Shown piece after piece: positions 44,172 to 54,299 of a stretch of 64,000 nt of DNA; positions within the stretch are counted from its first letter, which is position 1, and each line of letters begins with the position of its first letter. Position numbers and translations under genes: made by a program. Source of the DNA: Cellulomonas fengjieae. GTDB lineage: Bacteria; Actinomycetota; Actinomycetes; Actinomycetales; Cellulomonadaceae. Where the stretch lies: assembly GCF_018388465.1 (NCBI RefSeq), contig NZ_CP074404.1, positions 930,001 to 994,000 of the forward strand. The letters are read 5' to 3'. Below the pieces are notes generated by a model, which did not search any database, had not been told where the DNA came from, and saw nothing but the letters and a program-made list of their open reading frames with translations.

Positions 44172-45080
44172 CTACTTGATCGACCCCCGCGTGACCCCGG
44201 AGATCACCCACCGCTGGGCGAAGATGTAGACGATCAGCAGGGGCGCCATCGCCATGAGGTAGGAGGAGAACGCCACCGTGTAGTCGGTGTTGAACTGGCC
44301 CTGGAAGACGTACTGCGCCAGGGGCAGCGTCCGCGCCCCGGGGTCCGTCAGCACGACGAGCGGCATGATGAAGTCGTTCCAGGCCCAGACGCACGTGAGG
44401 ATGCCCACCGTCGCGTTCATCGGCGCCAGCAGCGGGAAGATGATCTGCCGGAACACCCGCCACGTCGAGGCGCCGTCGACCCTCGCCGCCTCCTCGAGCT
44501 CGATCGGGATCGAGCGGATGTAGGCGGTGTAGATGAAGATGTTCAGCGACAGCCCGTAGATCGTGTAGAGCACGATCAGCCCCGCCTGATTGTCCAGGCC
44601 GAGGAGCGCCGTCTGCTTCACCAGGGGAAGCATGATGATCGGGAACGGGATGAACAGGGCTGCCAGCAGGTAGAAGAAGACGCCCTTGAAGAACAGCCGG
44701 TCCATGTTCCGTGCCAGCGCGTACGCGACGACCGAGCTGGTCAGCAGCGTGAGGACGACGGACCCGATGGTGATCATCGCCGTGTTCATGAGCGCCTGCG
44801 GGAACCTGGTCCGGTCCCACGCCTCCGCGAAGTTCCCCCAGTCCACGGGGTTCGGCCACTCGAAGCCGGTGCCGGACAGCAGCTGGTCGGGCGTCTTGAG
44901 CGCCACGACCACGGCCAGGTAGAGCGGGACCAGGATCGTGAGCGAGCACACGGCGATCAGTGCGGTCACCCACCAGTTGATCCTGCGGGTGTCGTCGTCG
45001 GCGGTCTTCCTGCGCCGCCGCCGCGGGCGGTCGGGGAGGACGGGCTCGGCCTGGCCGAGCACGGTTCCGGCGGTGGTCAT
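44172..45080 (-). CDS. sugar ABC transporter permease 2 (MalG-type)
   Basis: The product is 302 aa, with a basic cytoplasmic N-terminus (PDRPRRRRRKTADDD) and six hydrophobic helices. The EAA loop is IELEEAARVDGASTWRVFRQ then IIFPLLAPMNATVGIL. Its ATG overlaps the previous stop by one base (TGATG). It works with the MalF-type permease and the SBP upstream; no ATPase gene is nearby, so a shared MsiK-type ATPase is expected. Confidence 0.92.
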   Translation of the reverse strand: MTTAGTVLGQAEPVLPDRPRRRRRKTADDDTRRINWWVTALIAVCSLTILVPLYLAVVVALKTPDQLLSGTGFEWPNPVDWGNFAEAWDRTRFPQALMNTAMITIGSVVLTLLTSSVVAYALARNMDRLFFKGVFFYLLAALFIPFPIIMLPLVKQTALLGLDNQAGLIVLYTIYGLSLNIFIYTAYIRSIPIELEEAARVDGASTWRVFRQIIFPLLAPMNATVGILTCVWAWNDFIMPLVVLTDPGARTLPLAQYVFQGQFNTDYTVAFSSYLMAMAPLLIVYIFAQRWVISGVTRGSIK

Positions 45081-46021
45081 CAGAATTCCGCCTCTCTGCT
45101 CTGGAGGACCCGGAACTGGACGAGCGAGACCACGGTGATGACGACGAAGAAGATCACCGCGTTCGCGGTCTGGTAGGCGAACTCGCCCCCCGAGAACCCG
45201 CCGCGGAAGATCAGCAGCGTGACGGACTCCGTCGCGGTCCCGGGGCCGCCGTTCGTGAGGGCGACGATGGGGTCGAACACCTGCAGGAAGCTCTTCAGGC
45301 TCAGGACCACGTTGATCGTGAAGAAGGCGCTGATCAGCGGGAACGTGATGCTGGTGAACTGCTTCCACGGCTTGGCACCGTCCAGCGACGCCGCCTCGTA
45401 CATCTCGCGCGGGATCGTCTGCAGCCCGGCCAGGTAGATGATGATCGCGAAGGCGCAGGCCTGCCAGACGGCCAGGGCGACGATCGCGGTCCACGCCCAG
45501 GTCTCGTTGGTGAGGATGTTGTCGGCGAAGAGCGGGATGCCCGACAGGATCTTGGGCAGCGAGTTCGAGAAGATGAACTGGAAGACGTAGCCGATGACGA
45601 GGATCGCCAGGACGTACGGCACGAAGTAGACGCCGCGCCAGAAGTCGCGCGCGAGGATCTTGGCGTTCAGACCGAGCGCGATGGCCAACGAGATCAGGTT
45701 GGTCAGCACGGTCGCGGTGACCGCGAACAGGAACGAGAACCCGTACGCCTGCAGCACCCGGTCGTCGCGGAACAGGTTGACGTAGTTGGACACCCCGACG
45801 AAGTTCCAGGCGCCGTAGCCGGCGTAGTTGGTGAGGCTGAAGAAGATGCCGACCAGCACCGGGAGGGTGTGGAACAGGAAGAACGCGATGACCGCGGGCC
45901 AGACCATCCAGTAGAACGTGGACTGCGCGCGGTCCCGCTTGCCGCGTCGCGCGGTGGTGGTACCGGCCCGCCCGGCCCCGCGCGCCGCGGGCAGGGGCAT
46001 CGCCTGCGTGGAGGACGTCAT
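45080..46021 (-). CDS. sugar ABC transporter permease 1 (MalF-type)
   Basis: The product is 313 aa from ATG 46021, two bases after the SBP stop. After a ~45-residue basic N-terminus there are six hydrophobic helices (WPAVIAFFLFHTLPVLVGIF is the first). The EAA loop reads REMYEAASLDGAKPWKQFTS followed by ITFPLISAFFTIN, and DPIVALTNGGPGTATESVTL precedes the last helices. A CUT1-type importer subunit. Confidence 0.92.
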   Translation of the reverse strand: MTSSTQAMPLPAARGAGRAGTTTARRGKRDRAQSTFYWMVWPAVIAFFLFHTLPVLVGIFFSLTNYAGYGAWNFVGVSNYVNLFRDDRVLQAYGFSFLFAVTATVLTNLISLAIALGLNAKILARDFWRGVYFVPYVLAILVIGYVFQFIFSNSLPKILSGIPLFADNILTNETWAWTAIVALAVWQACAFAIIIYLAGLQTIPREMYEAASLDGAKPWKQFTSITFPLISAFFTINVVLSLKSFLQVFDPIVALTNGGPGTATESVTLLIFRGGFSGGEFAYQTANAVIFFVVITVVSLVQFRVLQSREAEF

Positions 46022-46023
46022 CG

Positions 46024-47316
46024 TCAATCTCCCGTCACGGGGATGGTGCGAGCGGCGACCTTGCTCCACTCGCTGTCGAGGGTGGCGAGCGCAGCCTCGG
46101 CGTCGCCGGTGAACAGGAACTGCTGGTCGATCGCCGCGAGCGGGATGCTGGCCGGGATCTGGTGGTCGATGAAGCCCGCGATCCGGCCCTCGTCGAAGTA
46201 CGGCGCGACCGACTGGATCGCCGGGTTGTCGCTGGGCTCCGCGCCCTCCACGGCCGGGAACATGTTCTGCGAGGCGGCGAACTGCTCGACCACGTCCTTC
46301 TGGAACAGGTAGTCGATGAACCGCAGCGCCTCCGCCTGCCGCGGGGACTCCTTCGGCATCGTCACGGCCACATCGACCCCCGAGACCAGCACGCGGTCGG
46401 CGGGGTCCTCGGCCGCCGGGTACGGGAAGATCCCCGCCCGCAGGTCCGGGTTGACGCCCTGGATCGGGCTCAGCGCCCAGATGCCTTGCAGGAGCATGGC
46501 GACCTCGCCGTTGGCGAACGCCGCGTTGCCGTCGTCGTAGGTCGCCCCGCGGTATCCCGGCTGCATGTAGTCGAAGAGCTGTGCCTGCTGGTCCAGCGCC
46601 CCGGCGAAGTCCTTCTCGAACGACACCGGGGAGTCCGGACCGGTCTCCGCACCCTGCTCACGCATCCGCTCGAAGAAACCGTCCTCGGCGGCGTAGGCGC
46701 CGATCCCGTTGAACGAGGCCAGGGTCGTCCACGAGTCGGCGAGCGTCCCGTAGAACGGGGTGATGCCGGCGGCCTCGAGCGTGTCGCAGATCGCGATCAG
46801 GTCGTCCCAGGTCTCGGGGACCTCGAGGCCCTGCTGCTCGAAGATCTCTTGGTTGTAGATGATCCCGTCGGCGTTGCTGACGTAGCCGAGGCCGTTCACC
46901 TCGTCGCCGTACGTGCCCAGGTCCGCCATGATCTCCTGCACCGCCGGGTTGATGGTCTCCAGCACCGGCTGGTCGGAGAAGTCGTAGAAGACCCCGGCCT
47001 CCGCGAGTCGGCCGAAGTTGCCGCTCGCGTTGAGGGTGATGACGTCCGGTGCCTTGTCCTTCACCAGCAGCGTCCGGATGGCCGTGTCGGCGTCGGCGAC
47101 CTGGTTCTGTACCACCCGGATGTCCGGGTTCTCCGCCTCGAAGTCGGCGATGATCTGGTCGAAGTCCTCGAGCGCCTCACCCTTGAACTGGAAGAAGCTC
47201 AGGGTGGTCACGCCGTCGGAGGGTTCGTTCGCACAGCCGCCGGCGGCGGTCAGCAGCAGCGCCAGCACCGCCGCCGCCCTGACACGCCGACCTCGTCGCG
47301 TCACTCGGTCTCTCAT
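46024..47316 (-). CDS. sugar ABC transporter substrate-binding lipoprotein (alpha-glucoside candidate)
   Basis: The product is 430 aa from ATG 47316 (GGGAGG site). A Tat/Sec-like basic N-terminus (MRDRVTRRGRRVRAA) leads to a hydrophobic stretch and lipobox TAAGGCANEPSDG. The body is a CUT1 solute-binding fold: TLSFFQFKGEALEDFDQIIA, DFEAENPDIRVVQNQVADAD, KAPDVITLNASGNFGRLAEA, GLGYVSNADGIIYNQEIFEQ. It is divergent from the GH13 gene, so the sugar is probably an alpha-glucoside such as isomaltose, sucrose or trehalose; this is inferred from context. Confidence 0.88.
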   Translation of the reverse strand: MRDRVTRRGRRVRAAAVLALLLTAAGGCANEPSDGVTTLSFFQFKGEALEDFDQIIADFEAENPDIRVVQNQVADADTAIRTLLVKDKAPDVITLNASGNFGRLAEAGVFYDFSDQPVLETINPAVQEIMADLGTYGDEVNGLGYVSNADGIIYNQEIFEQQGLEVPETWDDLIAICDTLEAAGITPFYGTLADSWTTLASFNGIGAYAAEDGFFERMREQGAETGPDSPVSFEKDFAGALDQQAQLFDYMQPGYRGATYDDGNAAFANGEVAMLLQGIWALSPIQGVNPDLRAGIFPYPAAEDPADRVLVSGVDVAVTMPKESPRQAEALRFIDYLFQKDVVEQFAASQNMFPAVEGAEPSDNPAIQSVAPYFDEGRIAGFIDHQIPASIPLAAIDQQFLFTGDAEAALATLDSEWSKVAARTIPVTGD

Positions 47317-47565
47317 CGTGCGCCTCCCTGCGCCGGGTTCCGGACGCGGGCGCAGGCCGACGACGTCCAGCTCGCGACCCGTCATGACGGTCTCGTCGTC
47401 CTGCCATTGGAGCGCTGACTGCGCCGCGGCGCGCGTCGAGACGCCCACGACGTGGATCCGGGAGCGCCTGCCGTGGGCCAGCCGACCAGCGCCACGGCCC
47501 GGCCGATCCCGCTCTGCCGGTCGCGCCCTTCATGTCAACATGGAACCAATGGACCGGTGGACGGA
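47317..47565. other. divergent intergenic region of the alpha-glucoside locus
   Basis: No gene is supported here. Toward the right end CATGTCAACATG (47531-47542) is an imperfect palindrome, and its minus strand contains TTGACA, a possible -35 for the SBP operon, though no good -10 follows at 17 bp. This would be a natural operator for the lost or degraded ROK regulator. Confidence 0.3.
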
Positions 47566-47758
47566 GTGCTGACCGACAGCGACCGAGCGCTCGCCCGCGC
47601 CGTGCTGATCGCCGGGCCGATCTCGCGTAGCGAGCTCACCAGCCGCCTCGGGAGCGGCGAGATACGCGATCCAGGACACCGTCGACCGCATCGACCTCGA
47701 TCGGGAGGCGCAGGAGCTGCTGCAGGCCCCGGCCCCGACGAGAGGAGCCCTCGTATGA
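47566..47758 (+). pseudogene. remnant of a ROK-family transcriptional regulator
   Basis: The first 32 codons from GTG 47566 read VLTDSDRALARAVLIAGPIS then RSELTSRLG, a good start of a ROK winged-helix DNA-binding domain. The last ~35 codons in another frame read GAARYAIQDTVDRIDLDREA then QELLQAPAPTRGALV and stop, a plausible ROK C-terminus. The central ~300+ residues are missing, so the gene has lost its middle by deletion and is frameshifted. The residual stop TGA overlaps the GH13 ATG (ATGA at 47755-47758), showing the original coupling of regulator and enzyme. Confidence 0.6.
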
Positions 47759-49488
47759 CGTGGACGACGAAGGACGCGCCCTGGTGGACCCGGGCCGTCG
47801 TGTACCAGGTGTACCCGCGCTCGTTCGCGGACTCCGACGGAAACGGCATCGGTGACCTGCCGGGGATCCTCGGCCACCTGGACCACCTGGCGGAGCTGGG
47901 GGCGGACGTCGTCTGGCTGTCGCCGATCTACACCTCGCCGCAGGACGACAACGGGTACGACATCAGCGACTACCGCGCGGTCGACCCGGTGTTCGGCACG
48001 CTCGAGGACCTGGACCGGCTGGTCGAGGCCCTGCACGAGCGGGGCATGAAGCTGGTCATGGACCTCGTGGTCAACCACACGTCCGACGAGCACCCGTGGT
48101 TCGTCGAGTCCCGCGACCCCGCGAGCCCGAAGCGCGGCTGGTACTGGTGGCGGCCCGCGCGCGACGGCATGGCGGCCGGGGCGCCCGGCGCCGAGCCGAC
48201 CAACTGGCGCTCGTTCTTCGGCGGCCCCACCTGGGAGCTCGACGAGCGGTCGGGCGAGTACTACCTGCACCTGTTCAGCCGCAAGCAGCCGGACCTGAAC
48301 TGGGAGAACCCGCAGGTCAGGGACGCCGTGTACGAGATGATGCGGTGGTGGCTCGACCGCGGCGTCGACGGCTTCCGGATGGACGTCATCAACCTCATCT
48401 CGAAGGACACCGCGCTGCCCGACGGTGCGGTCACGGACGGCCTGTTCGGGGACGGCGGACCGTACTACGTCTGCGGGCCGCGCATCCACGAGTTCCTGGC
48501 CGAGATGCACAAGGCCGTGTTCGCCGACCGTCCGGGCACGCTGCTGACCGTGGGGGAGATGCCCGGCGTCACGGTGGAGCAGGCGCGGGACTTCACCGAC
48601 CCGGGGCGCAAGGAGGTCGACATGGTGTTCCAGTTCGAGCACGTCGGCCTCGACCACGGCCCCGGCGGCAAGTTCGACGTCCGGCCGCTGCGGCTGCGTG
48701 ACCTCAAGGCGTCGCTCGGTCGCTGGCAGGCCGGTCTGGCCGACGTCGGCTGGAACAGCCTCTACTGGGACAACCACGACCAGCCGCGGGTCGTGTCGCG
48801 GTTCGGCGACGACGGGGAGCTCCGACGGGAGTCGGCCACGATGCTGGCGACGGTCCTGCACCTGCACCGCGGGACGCCCTACGTGTACCAGGGCGAGGAG
48901 CTCGGGATGACGAACGCGCACTTCACGCGCTTCGACCAGTACCGGGACATCGAGACCCTCAACCACGTCACTGCTGCGAAGACGGTCGGCACCGGGACGG
49001 ACGAGGACCTCCTCGCCGGCATCGCCGCGATGAGCCGCGACAACGCCCGCACCCCCATGCAGTGGGACGACTCGCCGCACGCGGGGTTCACCACCGGCAT
49101 CCCGTGGATCGAGGTGAACCAGAACTACCGCGAGATCAACGCCGCGCAGCAGCGGGCCGACCCCGGGTCGGTCTTCCACTACTACCGGGCGCTGATCACC
49201 CTGCGGCACCGGGACCCCGTGGTCGCACTCGGCGACTTCACGATGCTGCTGCCCGACCACGAGCACGTGTACGCCTTCACCCGCCGGCTCGACGGCACCG
49301 AGCTGCTGGTCCTCGGCAACTTCTCCGGGGACGTGCAGGACGTCGAGCTCGGGCAGGCCTGGCCCCTGGGCGCGCCGGCCGACGCGCTGGTGCTCGCCAA
49401 CTACCCGGCCGGCGACGCCCCCTCGCCCGACGGGCGGCTGCGACTGCGCCCGTGGGAGGCGCGGGTCTACCGCTGGGACCTGTTCTGA
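47755..49488 (+). CDS. GH13 alpha-glucosidase/oligo-1,6-glucosidase
   Basis: The product is 577 aa, with a GAGAGGAG site before ATG 47755. The (beta/alpha)8 barrel carries the four conserved GH13 regions: MDLVVNHTSDEHPWF, GVDGFRMDVINLISK (nucleophile Asp210), LTVGEMPGVT (acid/base Glu268) and YWDNHDQPRVVSRFG (Asp342). The barrel entrance TRAVVYQVYPRSFADSDGNG and the following GDLPGILGHLDHLAELGADV fit the GH13_23/GH13_31-like alpha-glucosidases that act on isomaltose, sucrose or trehalose-type sugars. No signal peptide. It is divergent from an importer, so it likely hydrolyses the imported sugar. Confidence 0.9.
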   Translation: MTWTTKDAPWWTRAVVYQVYPRSFADSDGNGIGDLPGILGHLDHLAELGADVVWLSPIYTSPQDDNGYDISDYRAVDPVFGTLEDLDRLVEALHERGMKLVMDLVVNHTSDEHPWFVESRDPASPKRGWYWWRPARDGMAAGAPGAEPTNWRSFFGGPTWELDERSGEYYLHLFSRKQPDLNWENPQVRDAVYEMMRWWLDRGVDGFRMDVINLISKDTALPDGAVTDGLFGDGGPYYVCGPRIHEFLAEMHKAVFADRPGTLLTVGEMPGVTVEQARDFTDPGRKEVDMVFQFEHVGLDHGPGGKFDVRPLRLRDLKASLGRWQAGLADVGWNSLYWDNHDQPRVVSRFGDDGELRRESATMLATVLHLHRGTPYVYQGEELGMTNAHFTRFDQYRDIETLNHVTAAKTVGTGTDEDLLAGIAAMSRDNARTPMQWDDSPHAGFTTGIPWIEVNQNYREINAAQQRADPGSVFHYYRALITLRHRDPVVALGDFTMLLPDHEHVYAFTRRLDGTELLVLGNFSGDVQDVELGQAWPLGAPADALVLANYPAGDAPSPDGRLRLRPWEARVYRWDLF

Positions 49489-49540
49489 CTGTCGGCCCGC
49501 CCGCCGCTCGCTAGGCTCCTGTCGAGCGATCGGGGGACCC

Positions 49541-50131
49541 ATGGGCAAGGTGCACGAGCGGATCGACGGCCGGCTGCGCGCGTTCGTCGAGGCGCAGCCG
49601 ATGTTCTTCGTCGCGACGGCCCCGAGCGGCCCGGACGGGCACGTCAACCTCTCGCCGAAAGGTGTTGCGGGCACGTTCGTCGTCCTCGACGAGCACCGGG
49701 TGGCCTACCTCGACCTGACCGCGAGCGGCGCCGAGACGATCGCGCACCTGCGCGACAACGGCCGCATCACGCTGATGTTCTGCGCGTTCCAGGGGCCCCC
49801 GAACATCGTCCGGCTGTACGGCCGCGGCCGGTTCGTCACGGTGTACGACGAGGGATTCGACGAGCTCGCGGCGCTCTTCGGCGAGACACGTGGCGCGCGC
49901 GCCGTGATCGTCGTCGACGTGGACCGCGTCTCCGACTCGTGCGGGTACGGCGTGCCCCTCATGACGCTCGAGGGGGAGCGGGATCTGCTCCCACCGCACC
50001 TGGAGCGCAAGGGGGTCGACGGTCAGGCCGCCTACCGGCGGCGCAAGAACCGGACCAGCATCGACGGCCTCCCCGCGTTCGACATGGACCCGGCGCCCTC
50101 GGCGGAGCGATCCCTGCCGTCCAGTACGTGA
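49541..50131 (+). CDS. pyridoxamine 5'-phosphate oxidase-family flavin-binding protein
   Basis: The product is 196 aa with a GGGGGAC site before the ATG. The split-barrel fold is visible: RLRAFVEAQPMFFVATAPSG, HVNLSPKGVAGTFVVLDEHR, VAYLDLTASGAETIAHLRDN, RITLMFCAFQGPPNIVRLYG and RGRFVTVYDE. Such proteins bind FMN or F420; the PNPOx-like general annotation does not fix the substrate. It ends 73 bp before the ilvB leader ORF and probably has no relation to it. Confidence 0.85.
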   Translation: MGKVHERIDGRLRAFVEAQPMFFVATAPSGPDGHVNLSPKGVAGTFVVLDEHRVAYLDLTASGAETIAHLRDNGRITLMFCAFQGPPNIVRLYGRGRFVTVYDEGFDELAALFGETRGARAVIVVDVDRVSDSCGYGVPLMTLEGERDLLPPHLERKGVDGQAAYRRRKNRTSIDGLPAFDMDPAPSAERSLPSST

Positions 50132-50168
50132 TCGCGTGAACCACGATGTGAGATGGGTCGGGGGTCGC

Positions 50169-50197
50169 GTGACACATCGGAAACCTGGGCGTAGTGT
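50169..50197 (+). promoter_or_regulatory. ilvBNC promoter
   Basis: GTGACA (50169-50174) and TAGTGT (50192-50197) are 17 bp apart, matching the housekeeping pattern, and the -10 lies seven bases before the leader-ORF GTG. Transcription would begin at or next to the leader start codon. Confidence 0.6.
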
Positions 50198-50204
50198 CCA
50201 ACGC

Positions 50205-50249
50205 GTGCAGACGACCCTTCTCGTAGTACTTCCTGAGCGCGCCGGCTAG
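50205..50249 (+). CDS. ilvL: ilvB leader peptide (BCAA attenuator)
   Basis: Fourteen codons from GTG 50205 encode VQTTLLVVLPERAG and a TAG stop. Codons 5-9 are Leu-Leu-Val-Val-Leu, the amino acids the pathway makes. The leader ORF is directly preceded by a -10 hexamer and followed by a hairpin and terminator, the classic ribosome-mediated attenuation layout. Shortage of Leu- or Val-tRNA would stall the ribosome and prevent termination. Confidence 0.85.
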   Translation: MQTTLLVVLPERAG

Positions 50250-50319
50250 AGGCCTCCCGCACAGGCCCCGTCAGCGCGCTCGCCCCTCGTCCAGCCCGTA
50301 CGTGGCTCGAGGGGCTTTT
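50235..50319 (+). terminator. ilvB attenuator: leader hairpin and intrinsic terminator
   Basis: GAGCGCGC (50235-50242, inside the leader ORF) pairs with GCGCGCTC (50274-50281), directly followed by the terminator stem GCCCCTCG (50282-50289) and CGAGGGGC (50308-50315) with TTTT at 50316-50319. When the ribosome finishes the leader, the terminator forms; when it stalls on the Leu/Val codons, pairing of the upstream segment is altered. The exact antiterminator partner was not worked out. Confidence 0.75.
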
Positions 50320-50420
50320 CTGTGTTCCGACCAGCTCTCGCTCGGCAGTGCCGAGCGGCACCGAGCACCACCCAGCAGTGCCCAGCAGCACCACCCACGA
50401 GCATGACCAGGGAGACAACG

Positions 50421-52256
50421 ATGGTCCAGGGCCCCCACCCGGCGCCGCCGCGAACAGCCGCGCCCGCCGCGTCCTCCGCAGCCCGCGTCCCGGTCCCGAC
50501 CGCGGCGGAGCAGGTCACCGGTGCGCAGTCCATCGTCCGCTCGCTCGAGGAGGCCGGCGTCGAGGTCGTGTTCGGCATCCCCGGCGGCGCGATCCTGCCC
50601 ACGTACGACCCGCTGATGGACTCCACCAAGGTCCGCCACATCCTCGTCCGGCACGAGCAGGGCGGCGGGCACGCGGCCGCCGGCTACGCCGCCGCGACCG
50701 GTCGGGTGGGCGTGTGCATGGCGACGTCCGGCCCGGGTGCGACGAACCTCGTGACGCCCATCGCCGACGCGCACATGGACTCGGTGCCCCTCGTCGCGAT
50801 CACCGGCCAGGTCGGCGCCTCGCTCATCGGCACGGATGCGTTCCAGGAGGCCGACATCGTCGGCATCACCTTGCCGGTCACCAAGCACAACTACCTGGTG
50901 ACGGACCCGGACGACATCCCGCGCGTGATCGCCGAGGCGTTCCACATCGCGTCGACCGGGCGGCCCGGTCCGGTGCTCGTGGACATCGCCAAGTCGGCGA
51001 TGCAGGCCCGCACCACGTTCTCCTGGCCGCAGGAGCTCAACCTGCCCGGCTACCACCCCGTGACCAAGCCGCACGCCAAGCAGATCCGCGAGGCGGCCCG
51101 GCTGATCGCCACGGCACGCCGGCCGGTGTTCTACGTGGGCGGTGGCGTGATCCGCGCCCGCGCGTCCGCGGAGCTGCGCGCGCTCACCGAGGCGTCCGGT
51201 GCGCCGGTCGTGACGACGCTCATGGCGCGCGGTGCGCTGCCCGACTCGCACCCGCAGCACCTGGGCATGCCCGGCATGCACGGCACGGTCGCCGCCGTCG
51301 CGGCGCTGCAGAAGGCCGACCTCGTCGTCGCCCTCGGTGCGCGCTTCGACGACCGCGTGACCGGGCTGCTGTCGAGCTTCGCGCCGAACGCGACCATCGT
51401 GCACGCCGACATCGACCCGGCCGAGATCGGCAAGAACCGCGCGGTCGACGTGCCGATCGTCGGCGACCTCAAGGAGGTCATGGCGGACCTGTTGCCCGAG
51501 CTGGCCCGCGAGCACACGCAGCACGGCAAGCCGGACCTGGAGCAGTGGTGGCGTCAGCTGGACGACTGGCGCCAGACGTTCCCGCTGGGCTTCGACGAGC
51601 CCGGCGACGGCCACCTCGCCCCGCAGCACGTCATCCAGCGGATCGGTGAGCTGTCCGGGCCGGAGTCGATCTTCGCCGCGGGCGTCGGCCAGCACCAGAT
51701 GTGGGCGGCGCAGTTCATCAAGTACCAGCGGCCCAACTCCTGGCTGAACTCCGGGGGACTGGGGACCATGGGCTACGCCGTGCCGGCGGCGATGGGCGCC
51801 AAGGTGGGCGACCCGTCGCGCACCGTGTGGGCCATCGACGGCGACGGCTGCTTCCAGATGACCAACCAGGAGCTCGCCACCTGCACGATCAACGAGATCC
51901 CGATCAAGGTCGCGATCATCAACAACTCGTCGCTCGGCATGGTGCGGCAGTGGCAGACGCTGTTCTACGAGTCCCGCTACTCCAACACGGACCTCAACAC
52001 GGGGCACGGCACGGTGCGCATCCCGGACTTCGTGAAGATGGCCGACGCGTACGGCTGCGCCGGTCTGCGCTGCGAGACCGTGGGCGACGTCGACGCGACC
52101 ATCAAGCGGGCCCTCGAGATCAACGACCAGCCGGTCGTCATCGACTTCACCGTGTCACGCGACGCGATGGTGTGGCCGATGGTCGCCGCGGGCGTGAGCA
52201 ACGACGCCATCCAGTACGCGCGGGGCATCAGCCCGGCGTGGGACCGAGAGGACTGA
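50421..52256 (+). CDS. ilvB: acetolactate synthase large subunit
   Basis: The product is 611 aa from ATG 50421 (AGGGAGA site); a disordered N-terminal ~40 residues precede the first domain. The ThDP domains show [38 protein letters not shown] (the catalytic Glu in RHEQ), [17 protein letters not shown] and, at the C-terminus, [20 protein letters not shown] (GDG...N ThDP/Mg motif). With IlvN it forms acetolactate or acetohydroxybutyrate in the cytoplasm, the first common step of BCAA synthesis. Expression is controlled by the upstream attenuator. Confidence 0.97.
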   Translation: MVQGPHPAPPRTAAPAASSAARVPVPTAAEQVTGAQSIVRSLEEAGVEVVFGIPGGAILPTYDPLMDSTKVRHILVRHEQGGGHAAAGYAAATGRVGVCMATSGPGATNLVTPIADAHMDSVPLVAITGQVGASLIGTDAFQEADIVGITLPVTKHNYLVTDPDDIPRVIAEAFHIASTGRPGPVLVDIAKSAMQARTTFSWPQELNLPGYHPVTKPHAKQIREAARLIATARRPVFYVGGGVIRARASAELRALTEASGAPVVTTLMARGALPDSHPQHLGMPGMHGTVAAVAALQKADLVVALGARFDDRVTGLLSSFAPNATIVHADIDPAEIGKNRAVDVPIVGDLKEVMADLLPELAREHTQHGKPDLEQWWRQLDDWRQTFPLGFDEPGDGHLAPQHVIQRIGELSGPESIFAAGVGQHQMWAAQFIKYQRPNSWLNSGGLGTMGYAVPAAMGAKVGDPSRTVWAIDGDGCFQMTNQELATCTINEIPIKVAIINNSSLGMVRQWQTLFYESRYSNTDLNTGHGTVRIPDFVKMADAYGCAGLRCETVGDVDATIKRALEINDQPVVIDFTVSRDAMVWPMVAAGVSNDAIQYARGISPAWDRED

Positions 52257-52259
52257 GCC

Positions 52260-52784
52260 ATGAGCCGCCACACCCTGTCGGTCCTCGTCGAGAACAAGCC
52301 CGGCGTCCTGACGCGCGTCGCCGGCCTGTTCGCGCGGCGGTCGTTCAACATCCACTCGCTCGCGGTCGGTCCCACCGAGCACGACGAGATCTCGCGCATC
52401 ACGGTGGTCGTCGACGTCGCGGACCTGCCGCTCGAACAGGTGACCAAGCAGCTGAACAAGCTCATCAACGTCATCAAGATCGTCGAGCTCGAGGACGCGT
52501 CGTCCGTGCAGCGCGAGCTGCTGCTGGTGAAGGTCAAGGCCGACGCTGCGCAGCGCACCGGAGTCCTCGAGGTCGTCCAGCTGTTCCGGGCGCACGTCGT
52601 CGACGTCGTGCCGGACACCGTCGTCATCGAGGCGACCGGTGGACCGGGCAAGCTCGACGCCCTGCTCGCCGCCCTGGAGCCGTTCGGCATCCGGGAGATC
52701 GTGCAGTCCGGCACCGTGGCCATCGGCCGCGGGTCCCGCTCGATCACCGACCGCGCCCTCGAGCGCGTCAACAGAAGCGCCTGA
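52260..52784 (+). CDS. ilvN: acetolactate synthase small (regulatory) subunit
   Basis: The product is 174 aa. The N-terminal ACT domain reads HTLSVLVENKPGVLTRVAGL, FARRSFNIHSLAVGPTEHDE; the C-terminal part RELLLVKVKADAAQRTGVLE and IVQSGTVAIGRGSRSITDRA is the second regulatory half. It binds valine and gives feedback inhibition of IlvB. Only three bases separate it from the ilvB stop. Confidence 0.96.
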   Translation: MSRHTLSVLVENKPGVLTRVAGLFARRSFNIHSLAVGPTEHDEISRITVVVDVADLPLEQVTKQLNKLINVIKIVELEDASSVQRELLLVKVKADAAQRTGVLEVVQLFRAHVVDVVPDTVVIEATGGPGKLDALLAALEPFGIREIVQSGTVAIGRGSRSITDRALERVNRSA

Positions 52785-52796
52785 CCGTCCCCCTGA

Positions 52797-53867
<1,071 letters not shown>

Positions 53868-53880
53868 CCCTCCGCACGAC

Positions 53881-53911
53881 GAACGGCACCCCGTCCCGCG
53901 GGGTGCCGTTC
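53881..53911 (+). terminator. terminator after ilvC
   Basis: GAACGGCACCCCG (53881-53893) and CGGGGTGCCGTTC (53899-53911) form a perfect 13-bp stem with a five-base loop, 13 bases after the ilvC stop. No long U-run follows. It also faces the convergent antitoxin-like gene. Confidence 0.75.
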
Positions 53912-53921
53912 TGCGTCCCGG

Positions 53922-54104
53922 TCAGTCGTTGCCGACGTGGTCGTCGGCCGACGTCGTCGCCTTGGTGATCTTCTCGTCGTGCGAGCCGCCCGTCTTGCTC
54001 GACGCGGCGTCGCCCGCCTTGTCGAGTCCCGCGTCGCTCGCCTTCTCCGCCTGGTCGCTGTCCATCGCGCCGGCCGCCTTGCCCTTGAGGTCGTCGATTC
54101 CCAT
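53922..54104 (-). CDS. MT0933/Rv0909-like antitoxin-family small protein
   Basis: The product is 60 aa, starting MGIDDLKGKAAGAMDSDQAE. The stretch LDKAGDAASSKTGG followed by KITKATTSADDHVGND matches the short, charged, low-complexity pattern DKAGD..DEKTGG...DQ.....D of the MT0933-like family. An AAGGAAC ribosome site precedes the ATG. No partner toxin gene is beside it, so its role as an antitoxin is not supported here; a general stress-type (CsbD-like) role is an alternative. Confidence 0.7.
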   Translation of the reverse strand: MGIDDLKGKAAGAMDSDQAEKASDAGLDKAGDAASSKTGGSHDEKITKATTSADDHVGND

Positions 54105-54299
54105 GTGCGCGTTCCTTCGTCCGTGCCGAACCGGCCGGCTCCTTCGGCCCCTCTCATCCTGCGCGCCGGTTCGGCGACCGGCACCCCGGAGCCCCGCACC
54201 ACAGCGCGCACCACCGAGCGCGACGTCCCCGGCTGCAGCACGTCGTGCCGCCCACCAGGACTTACGCAAGGATGAGCGGATGACGACGGAGGGACGACG

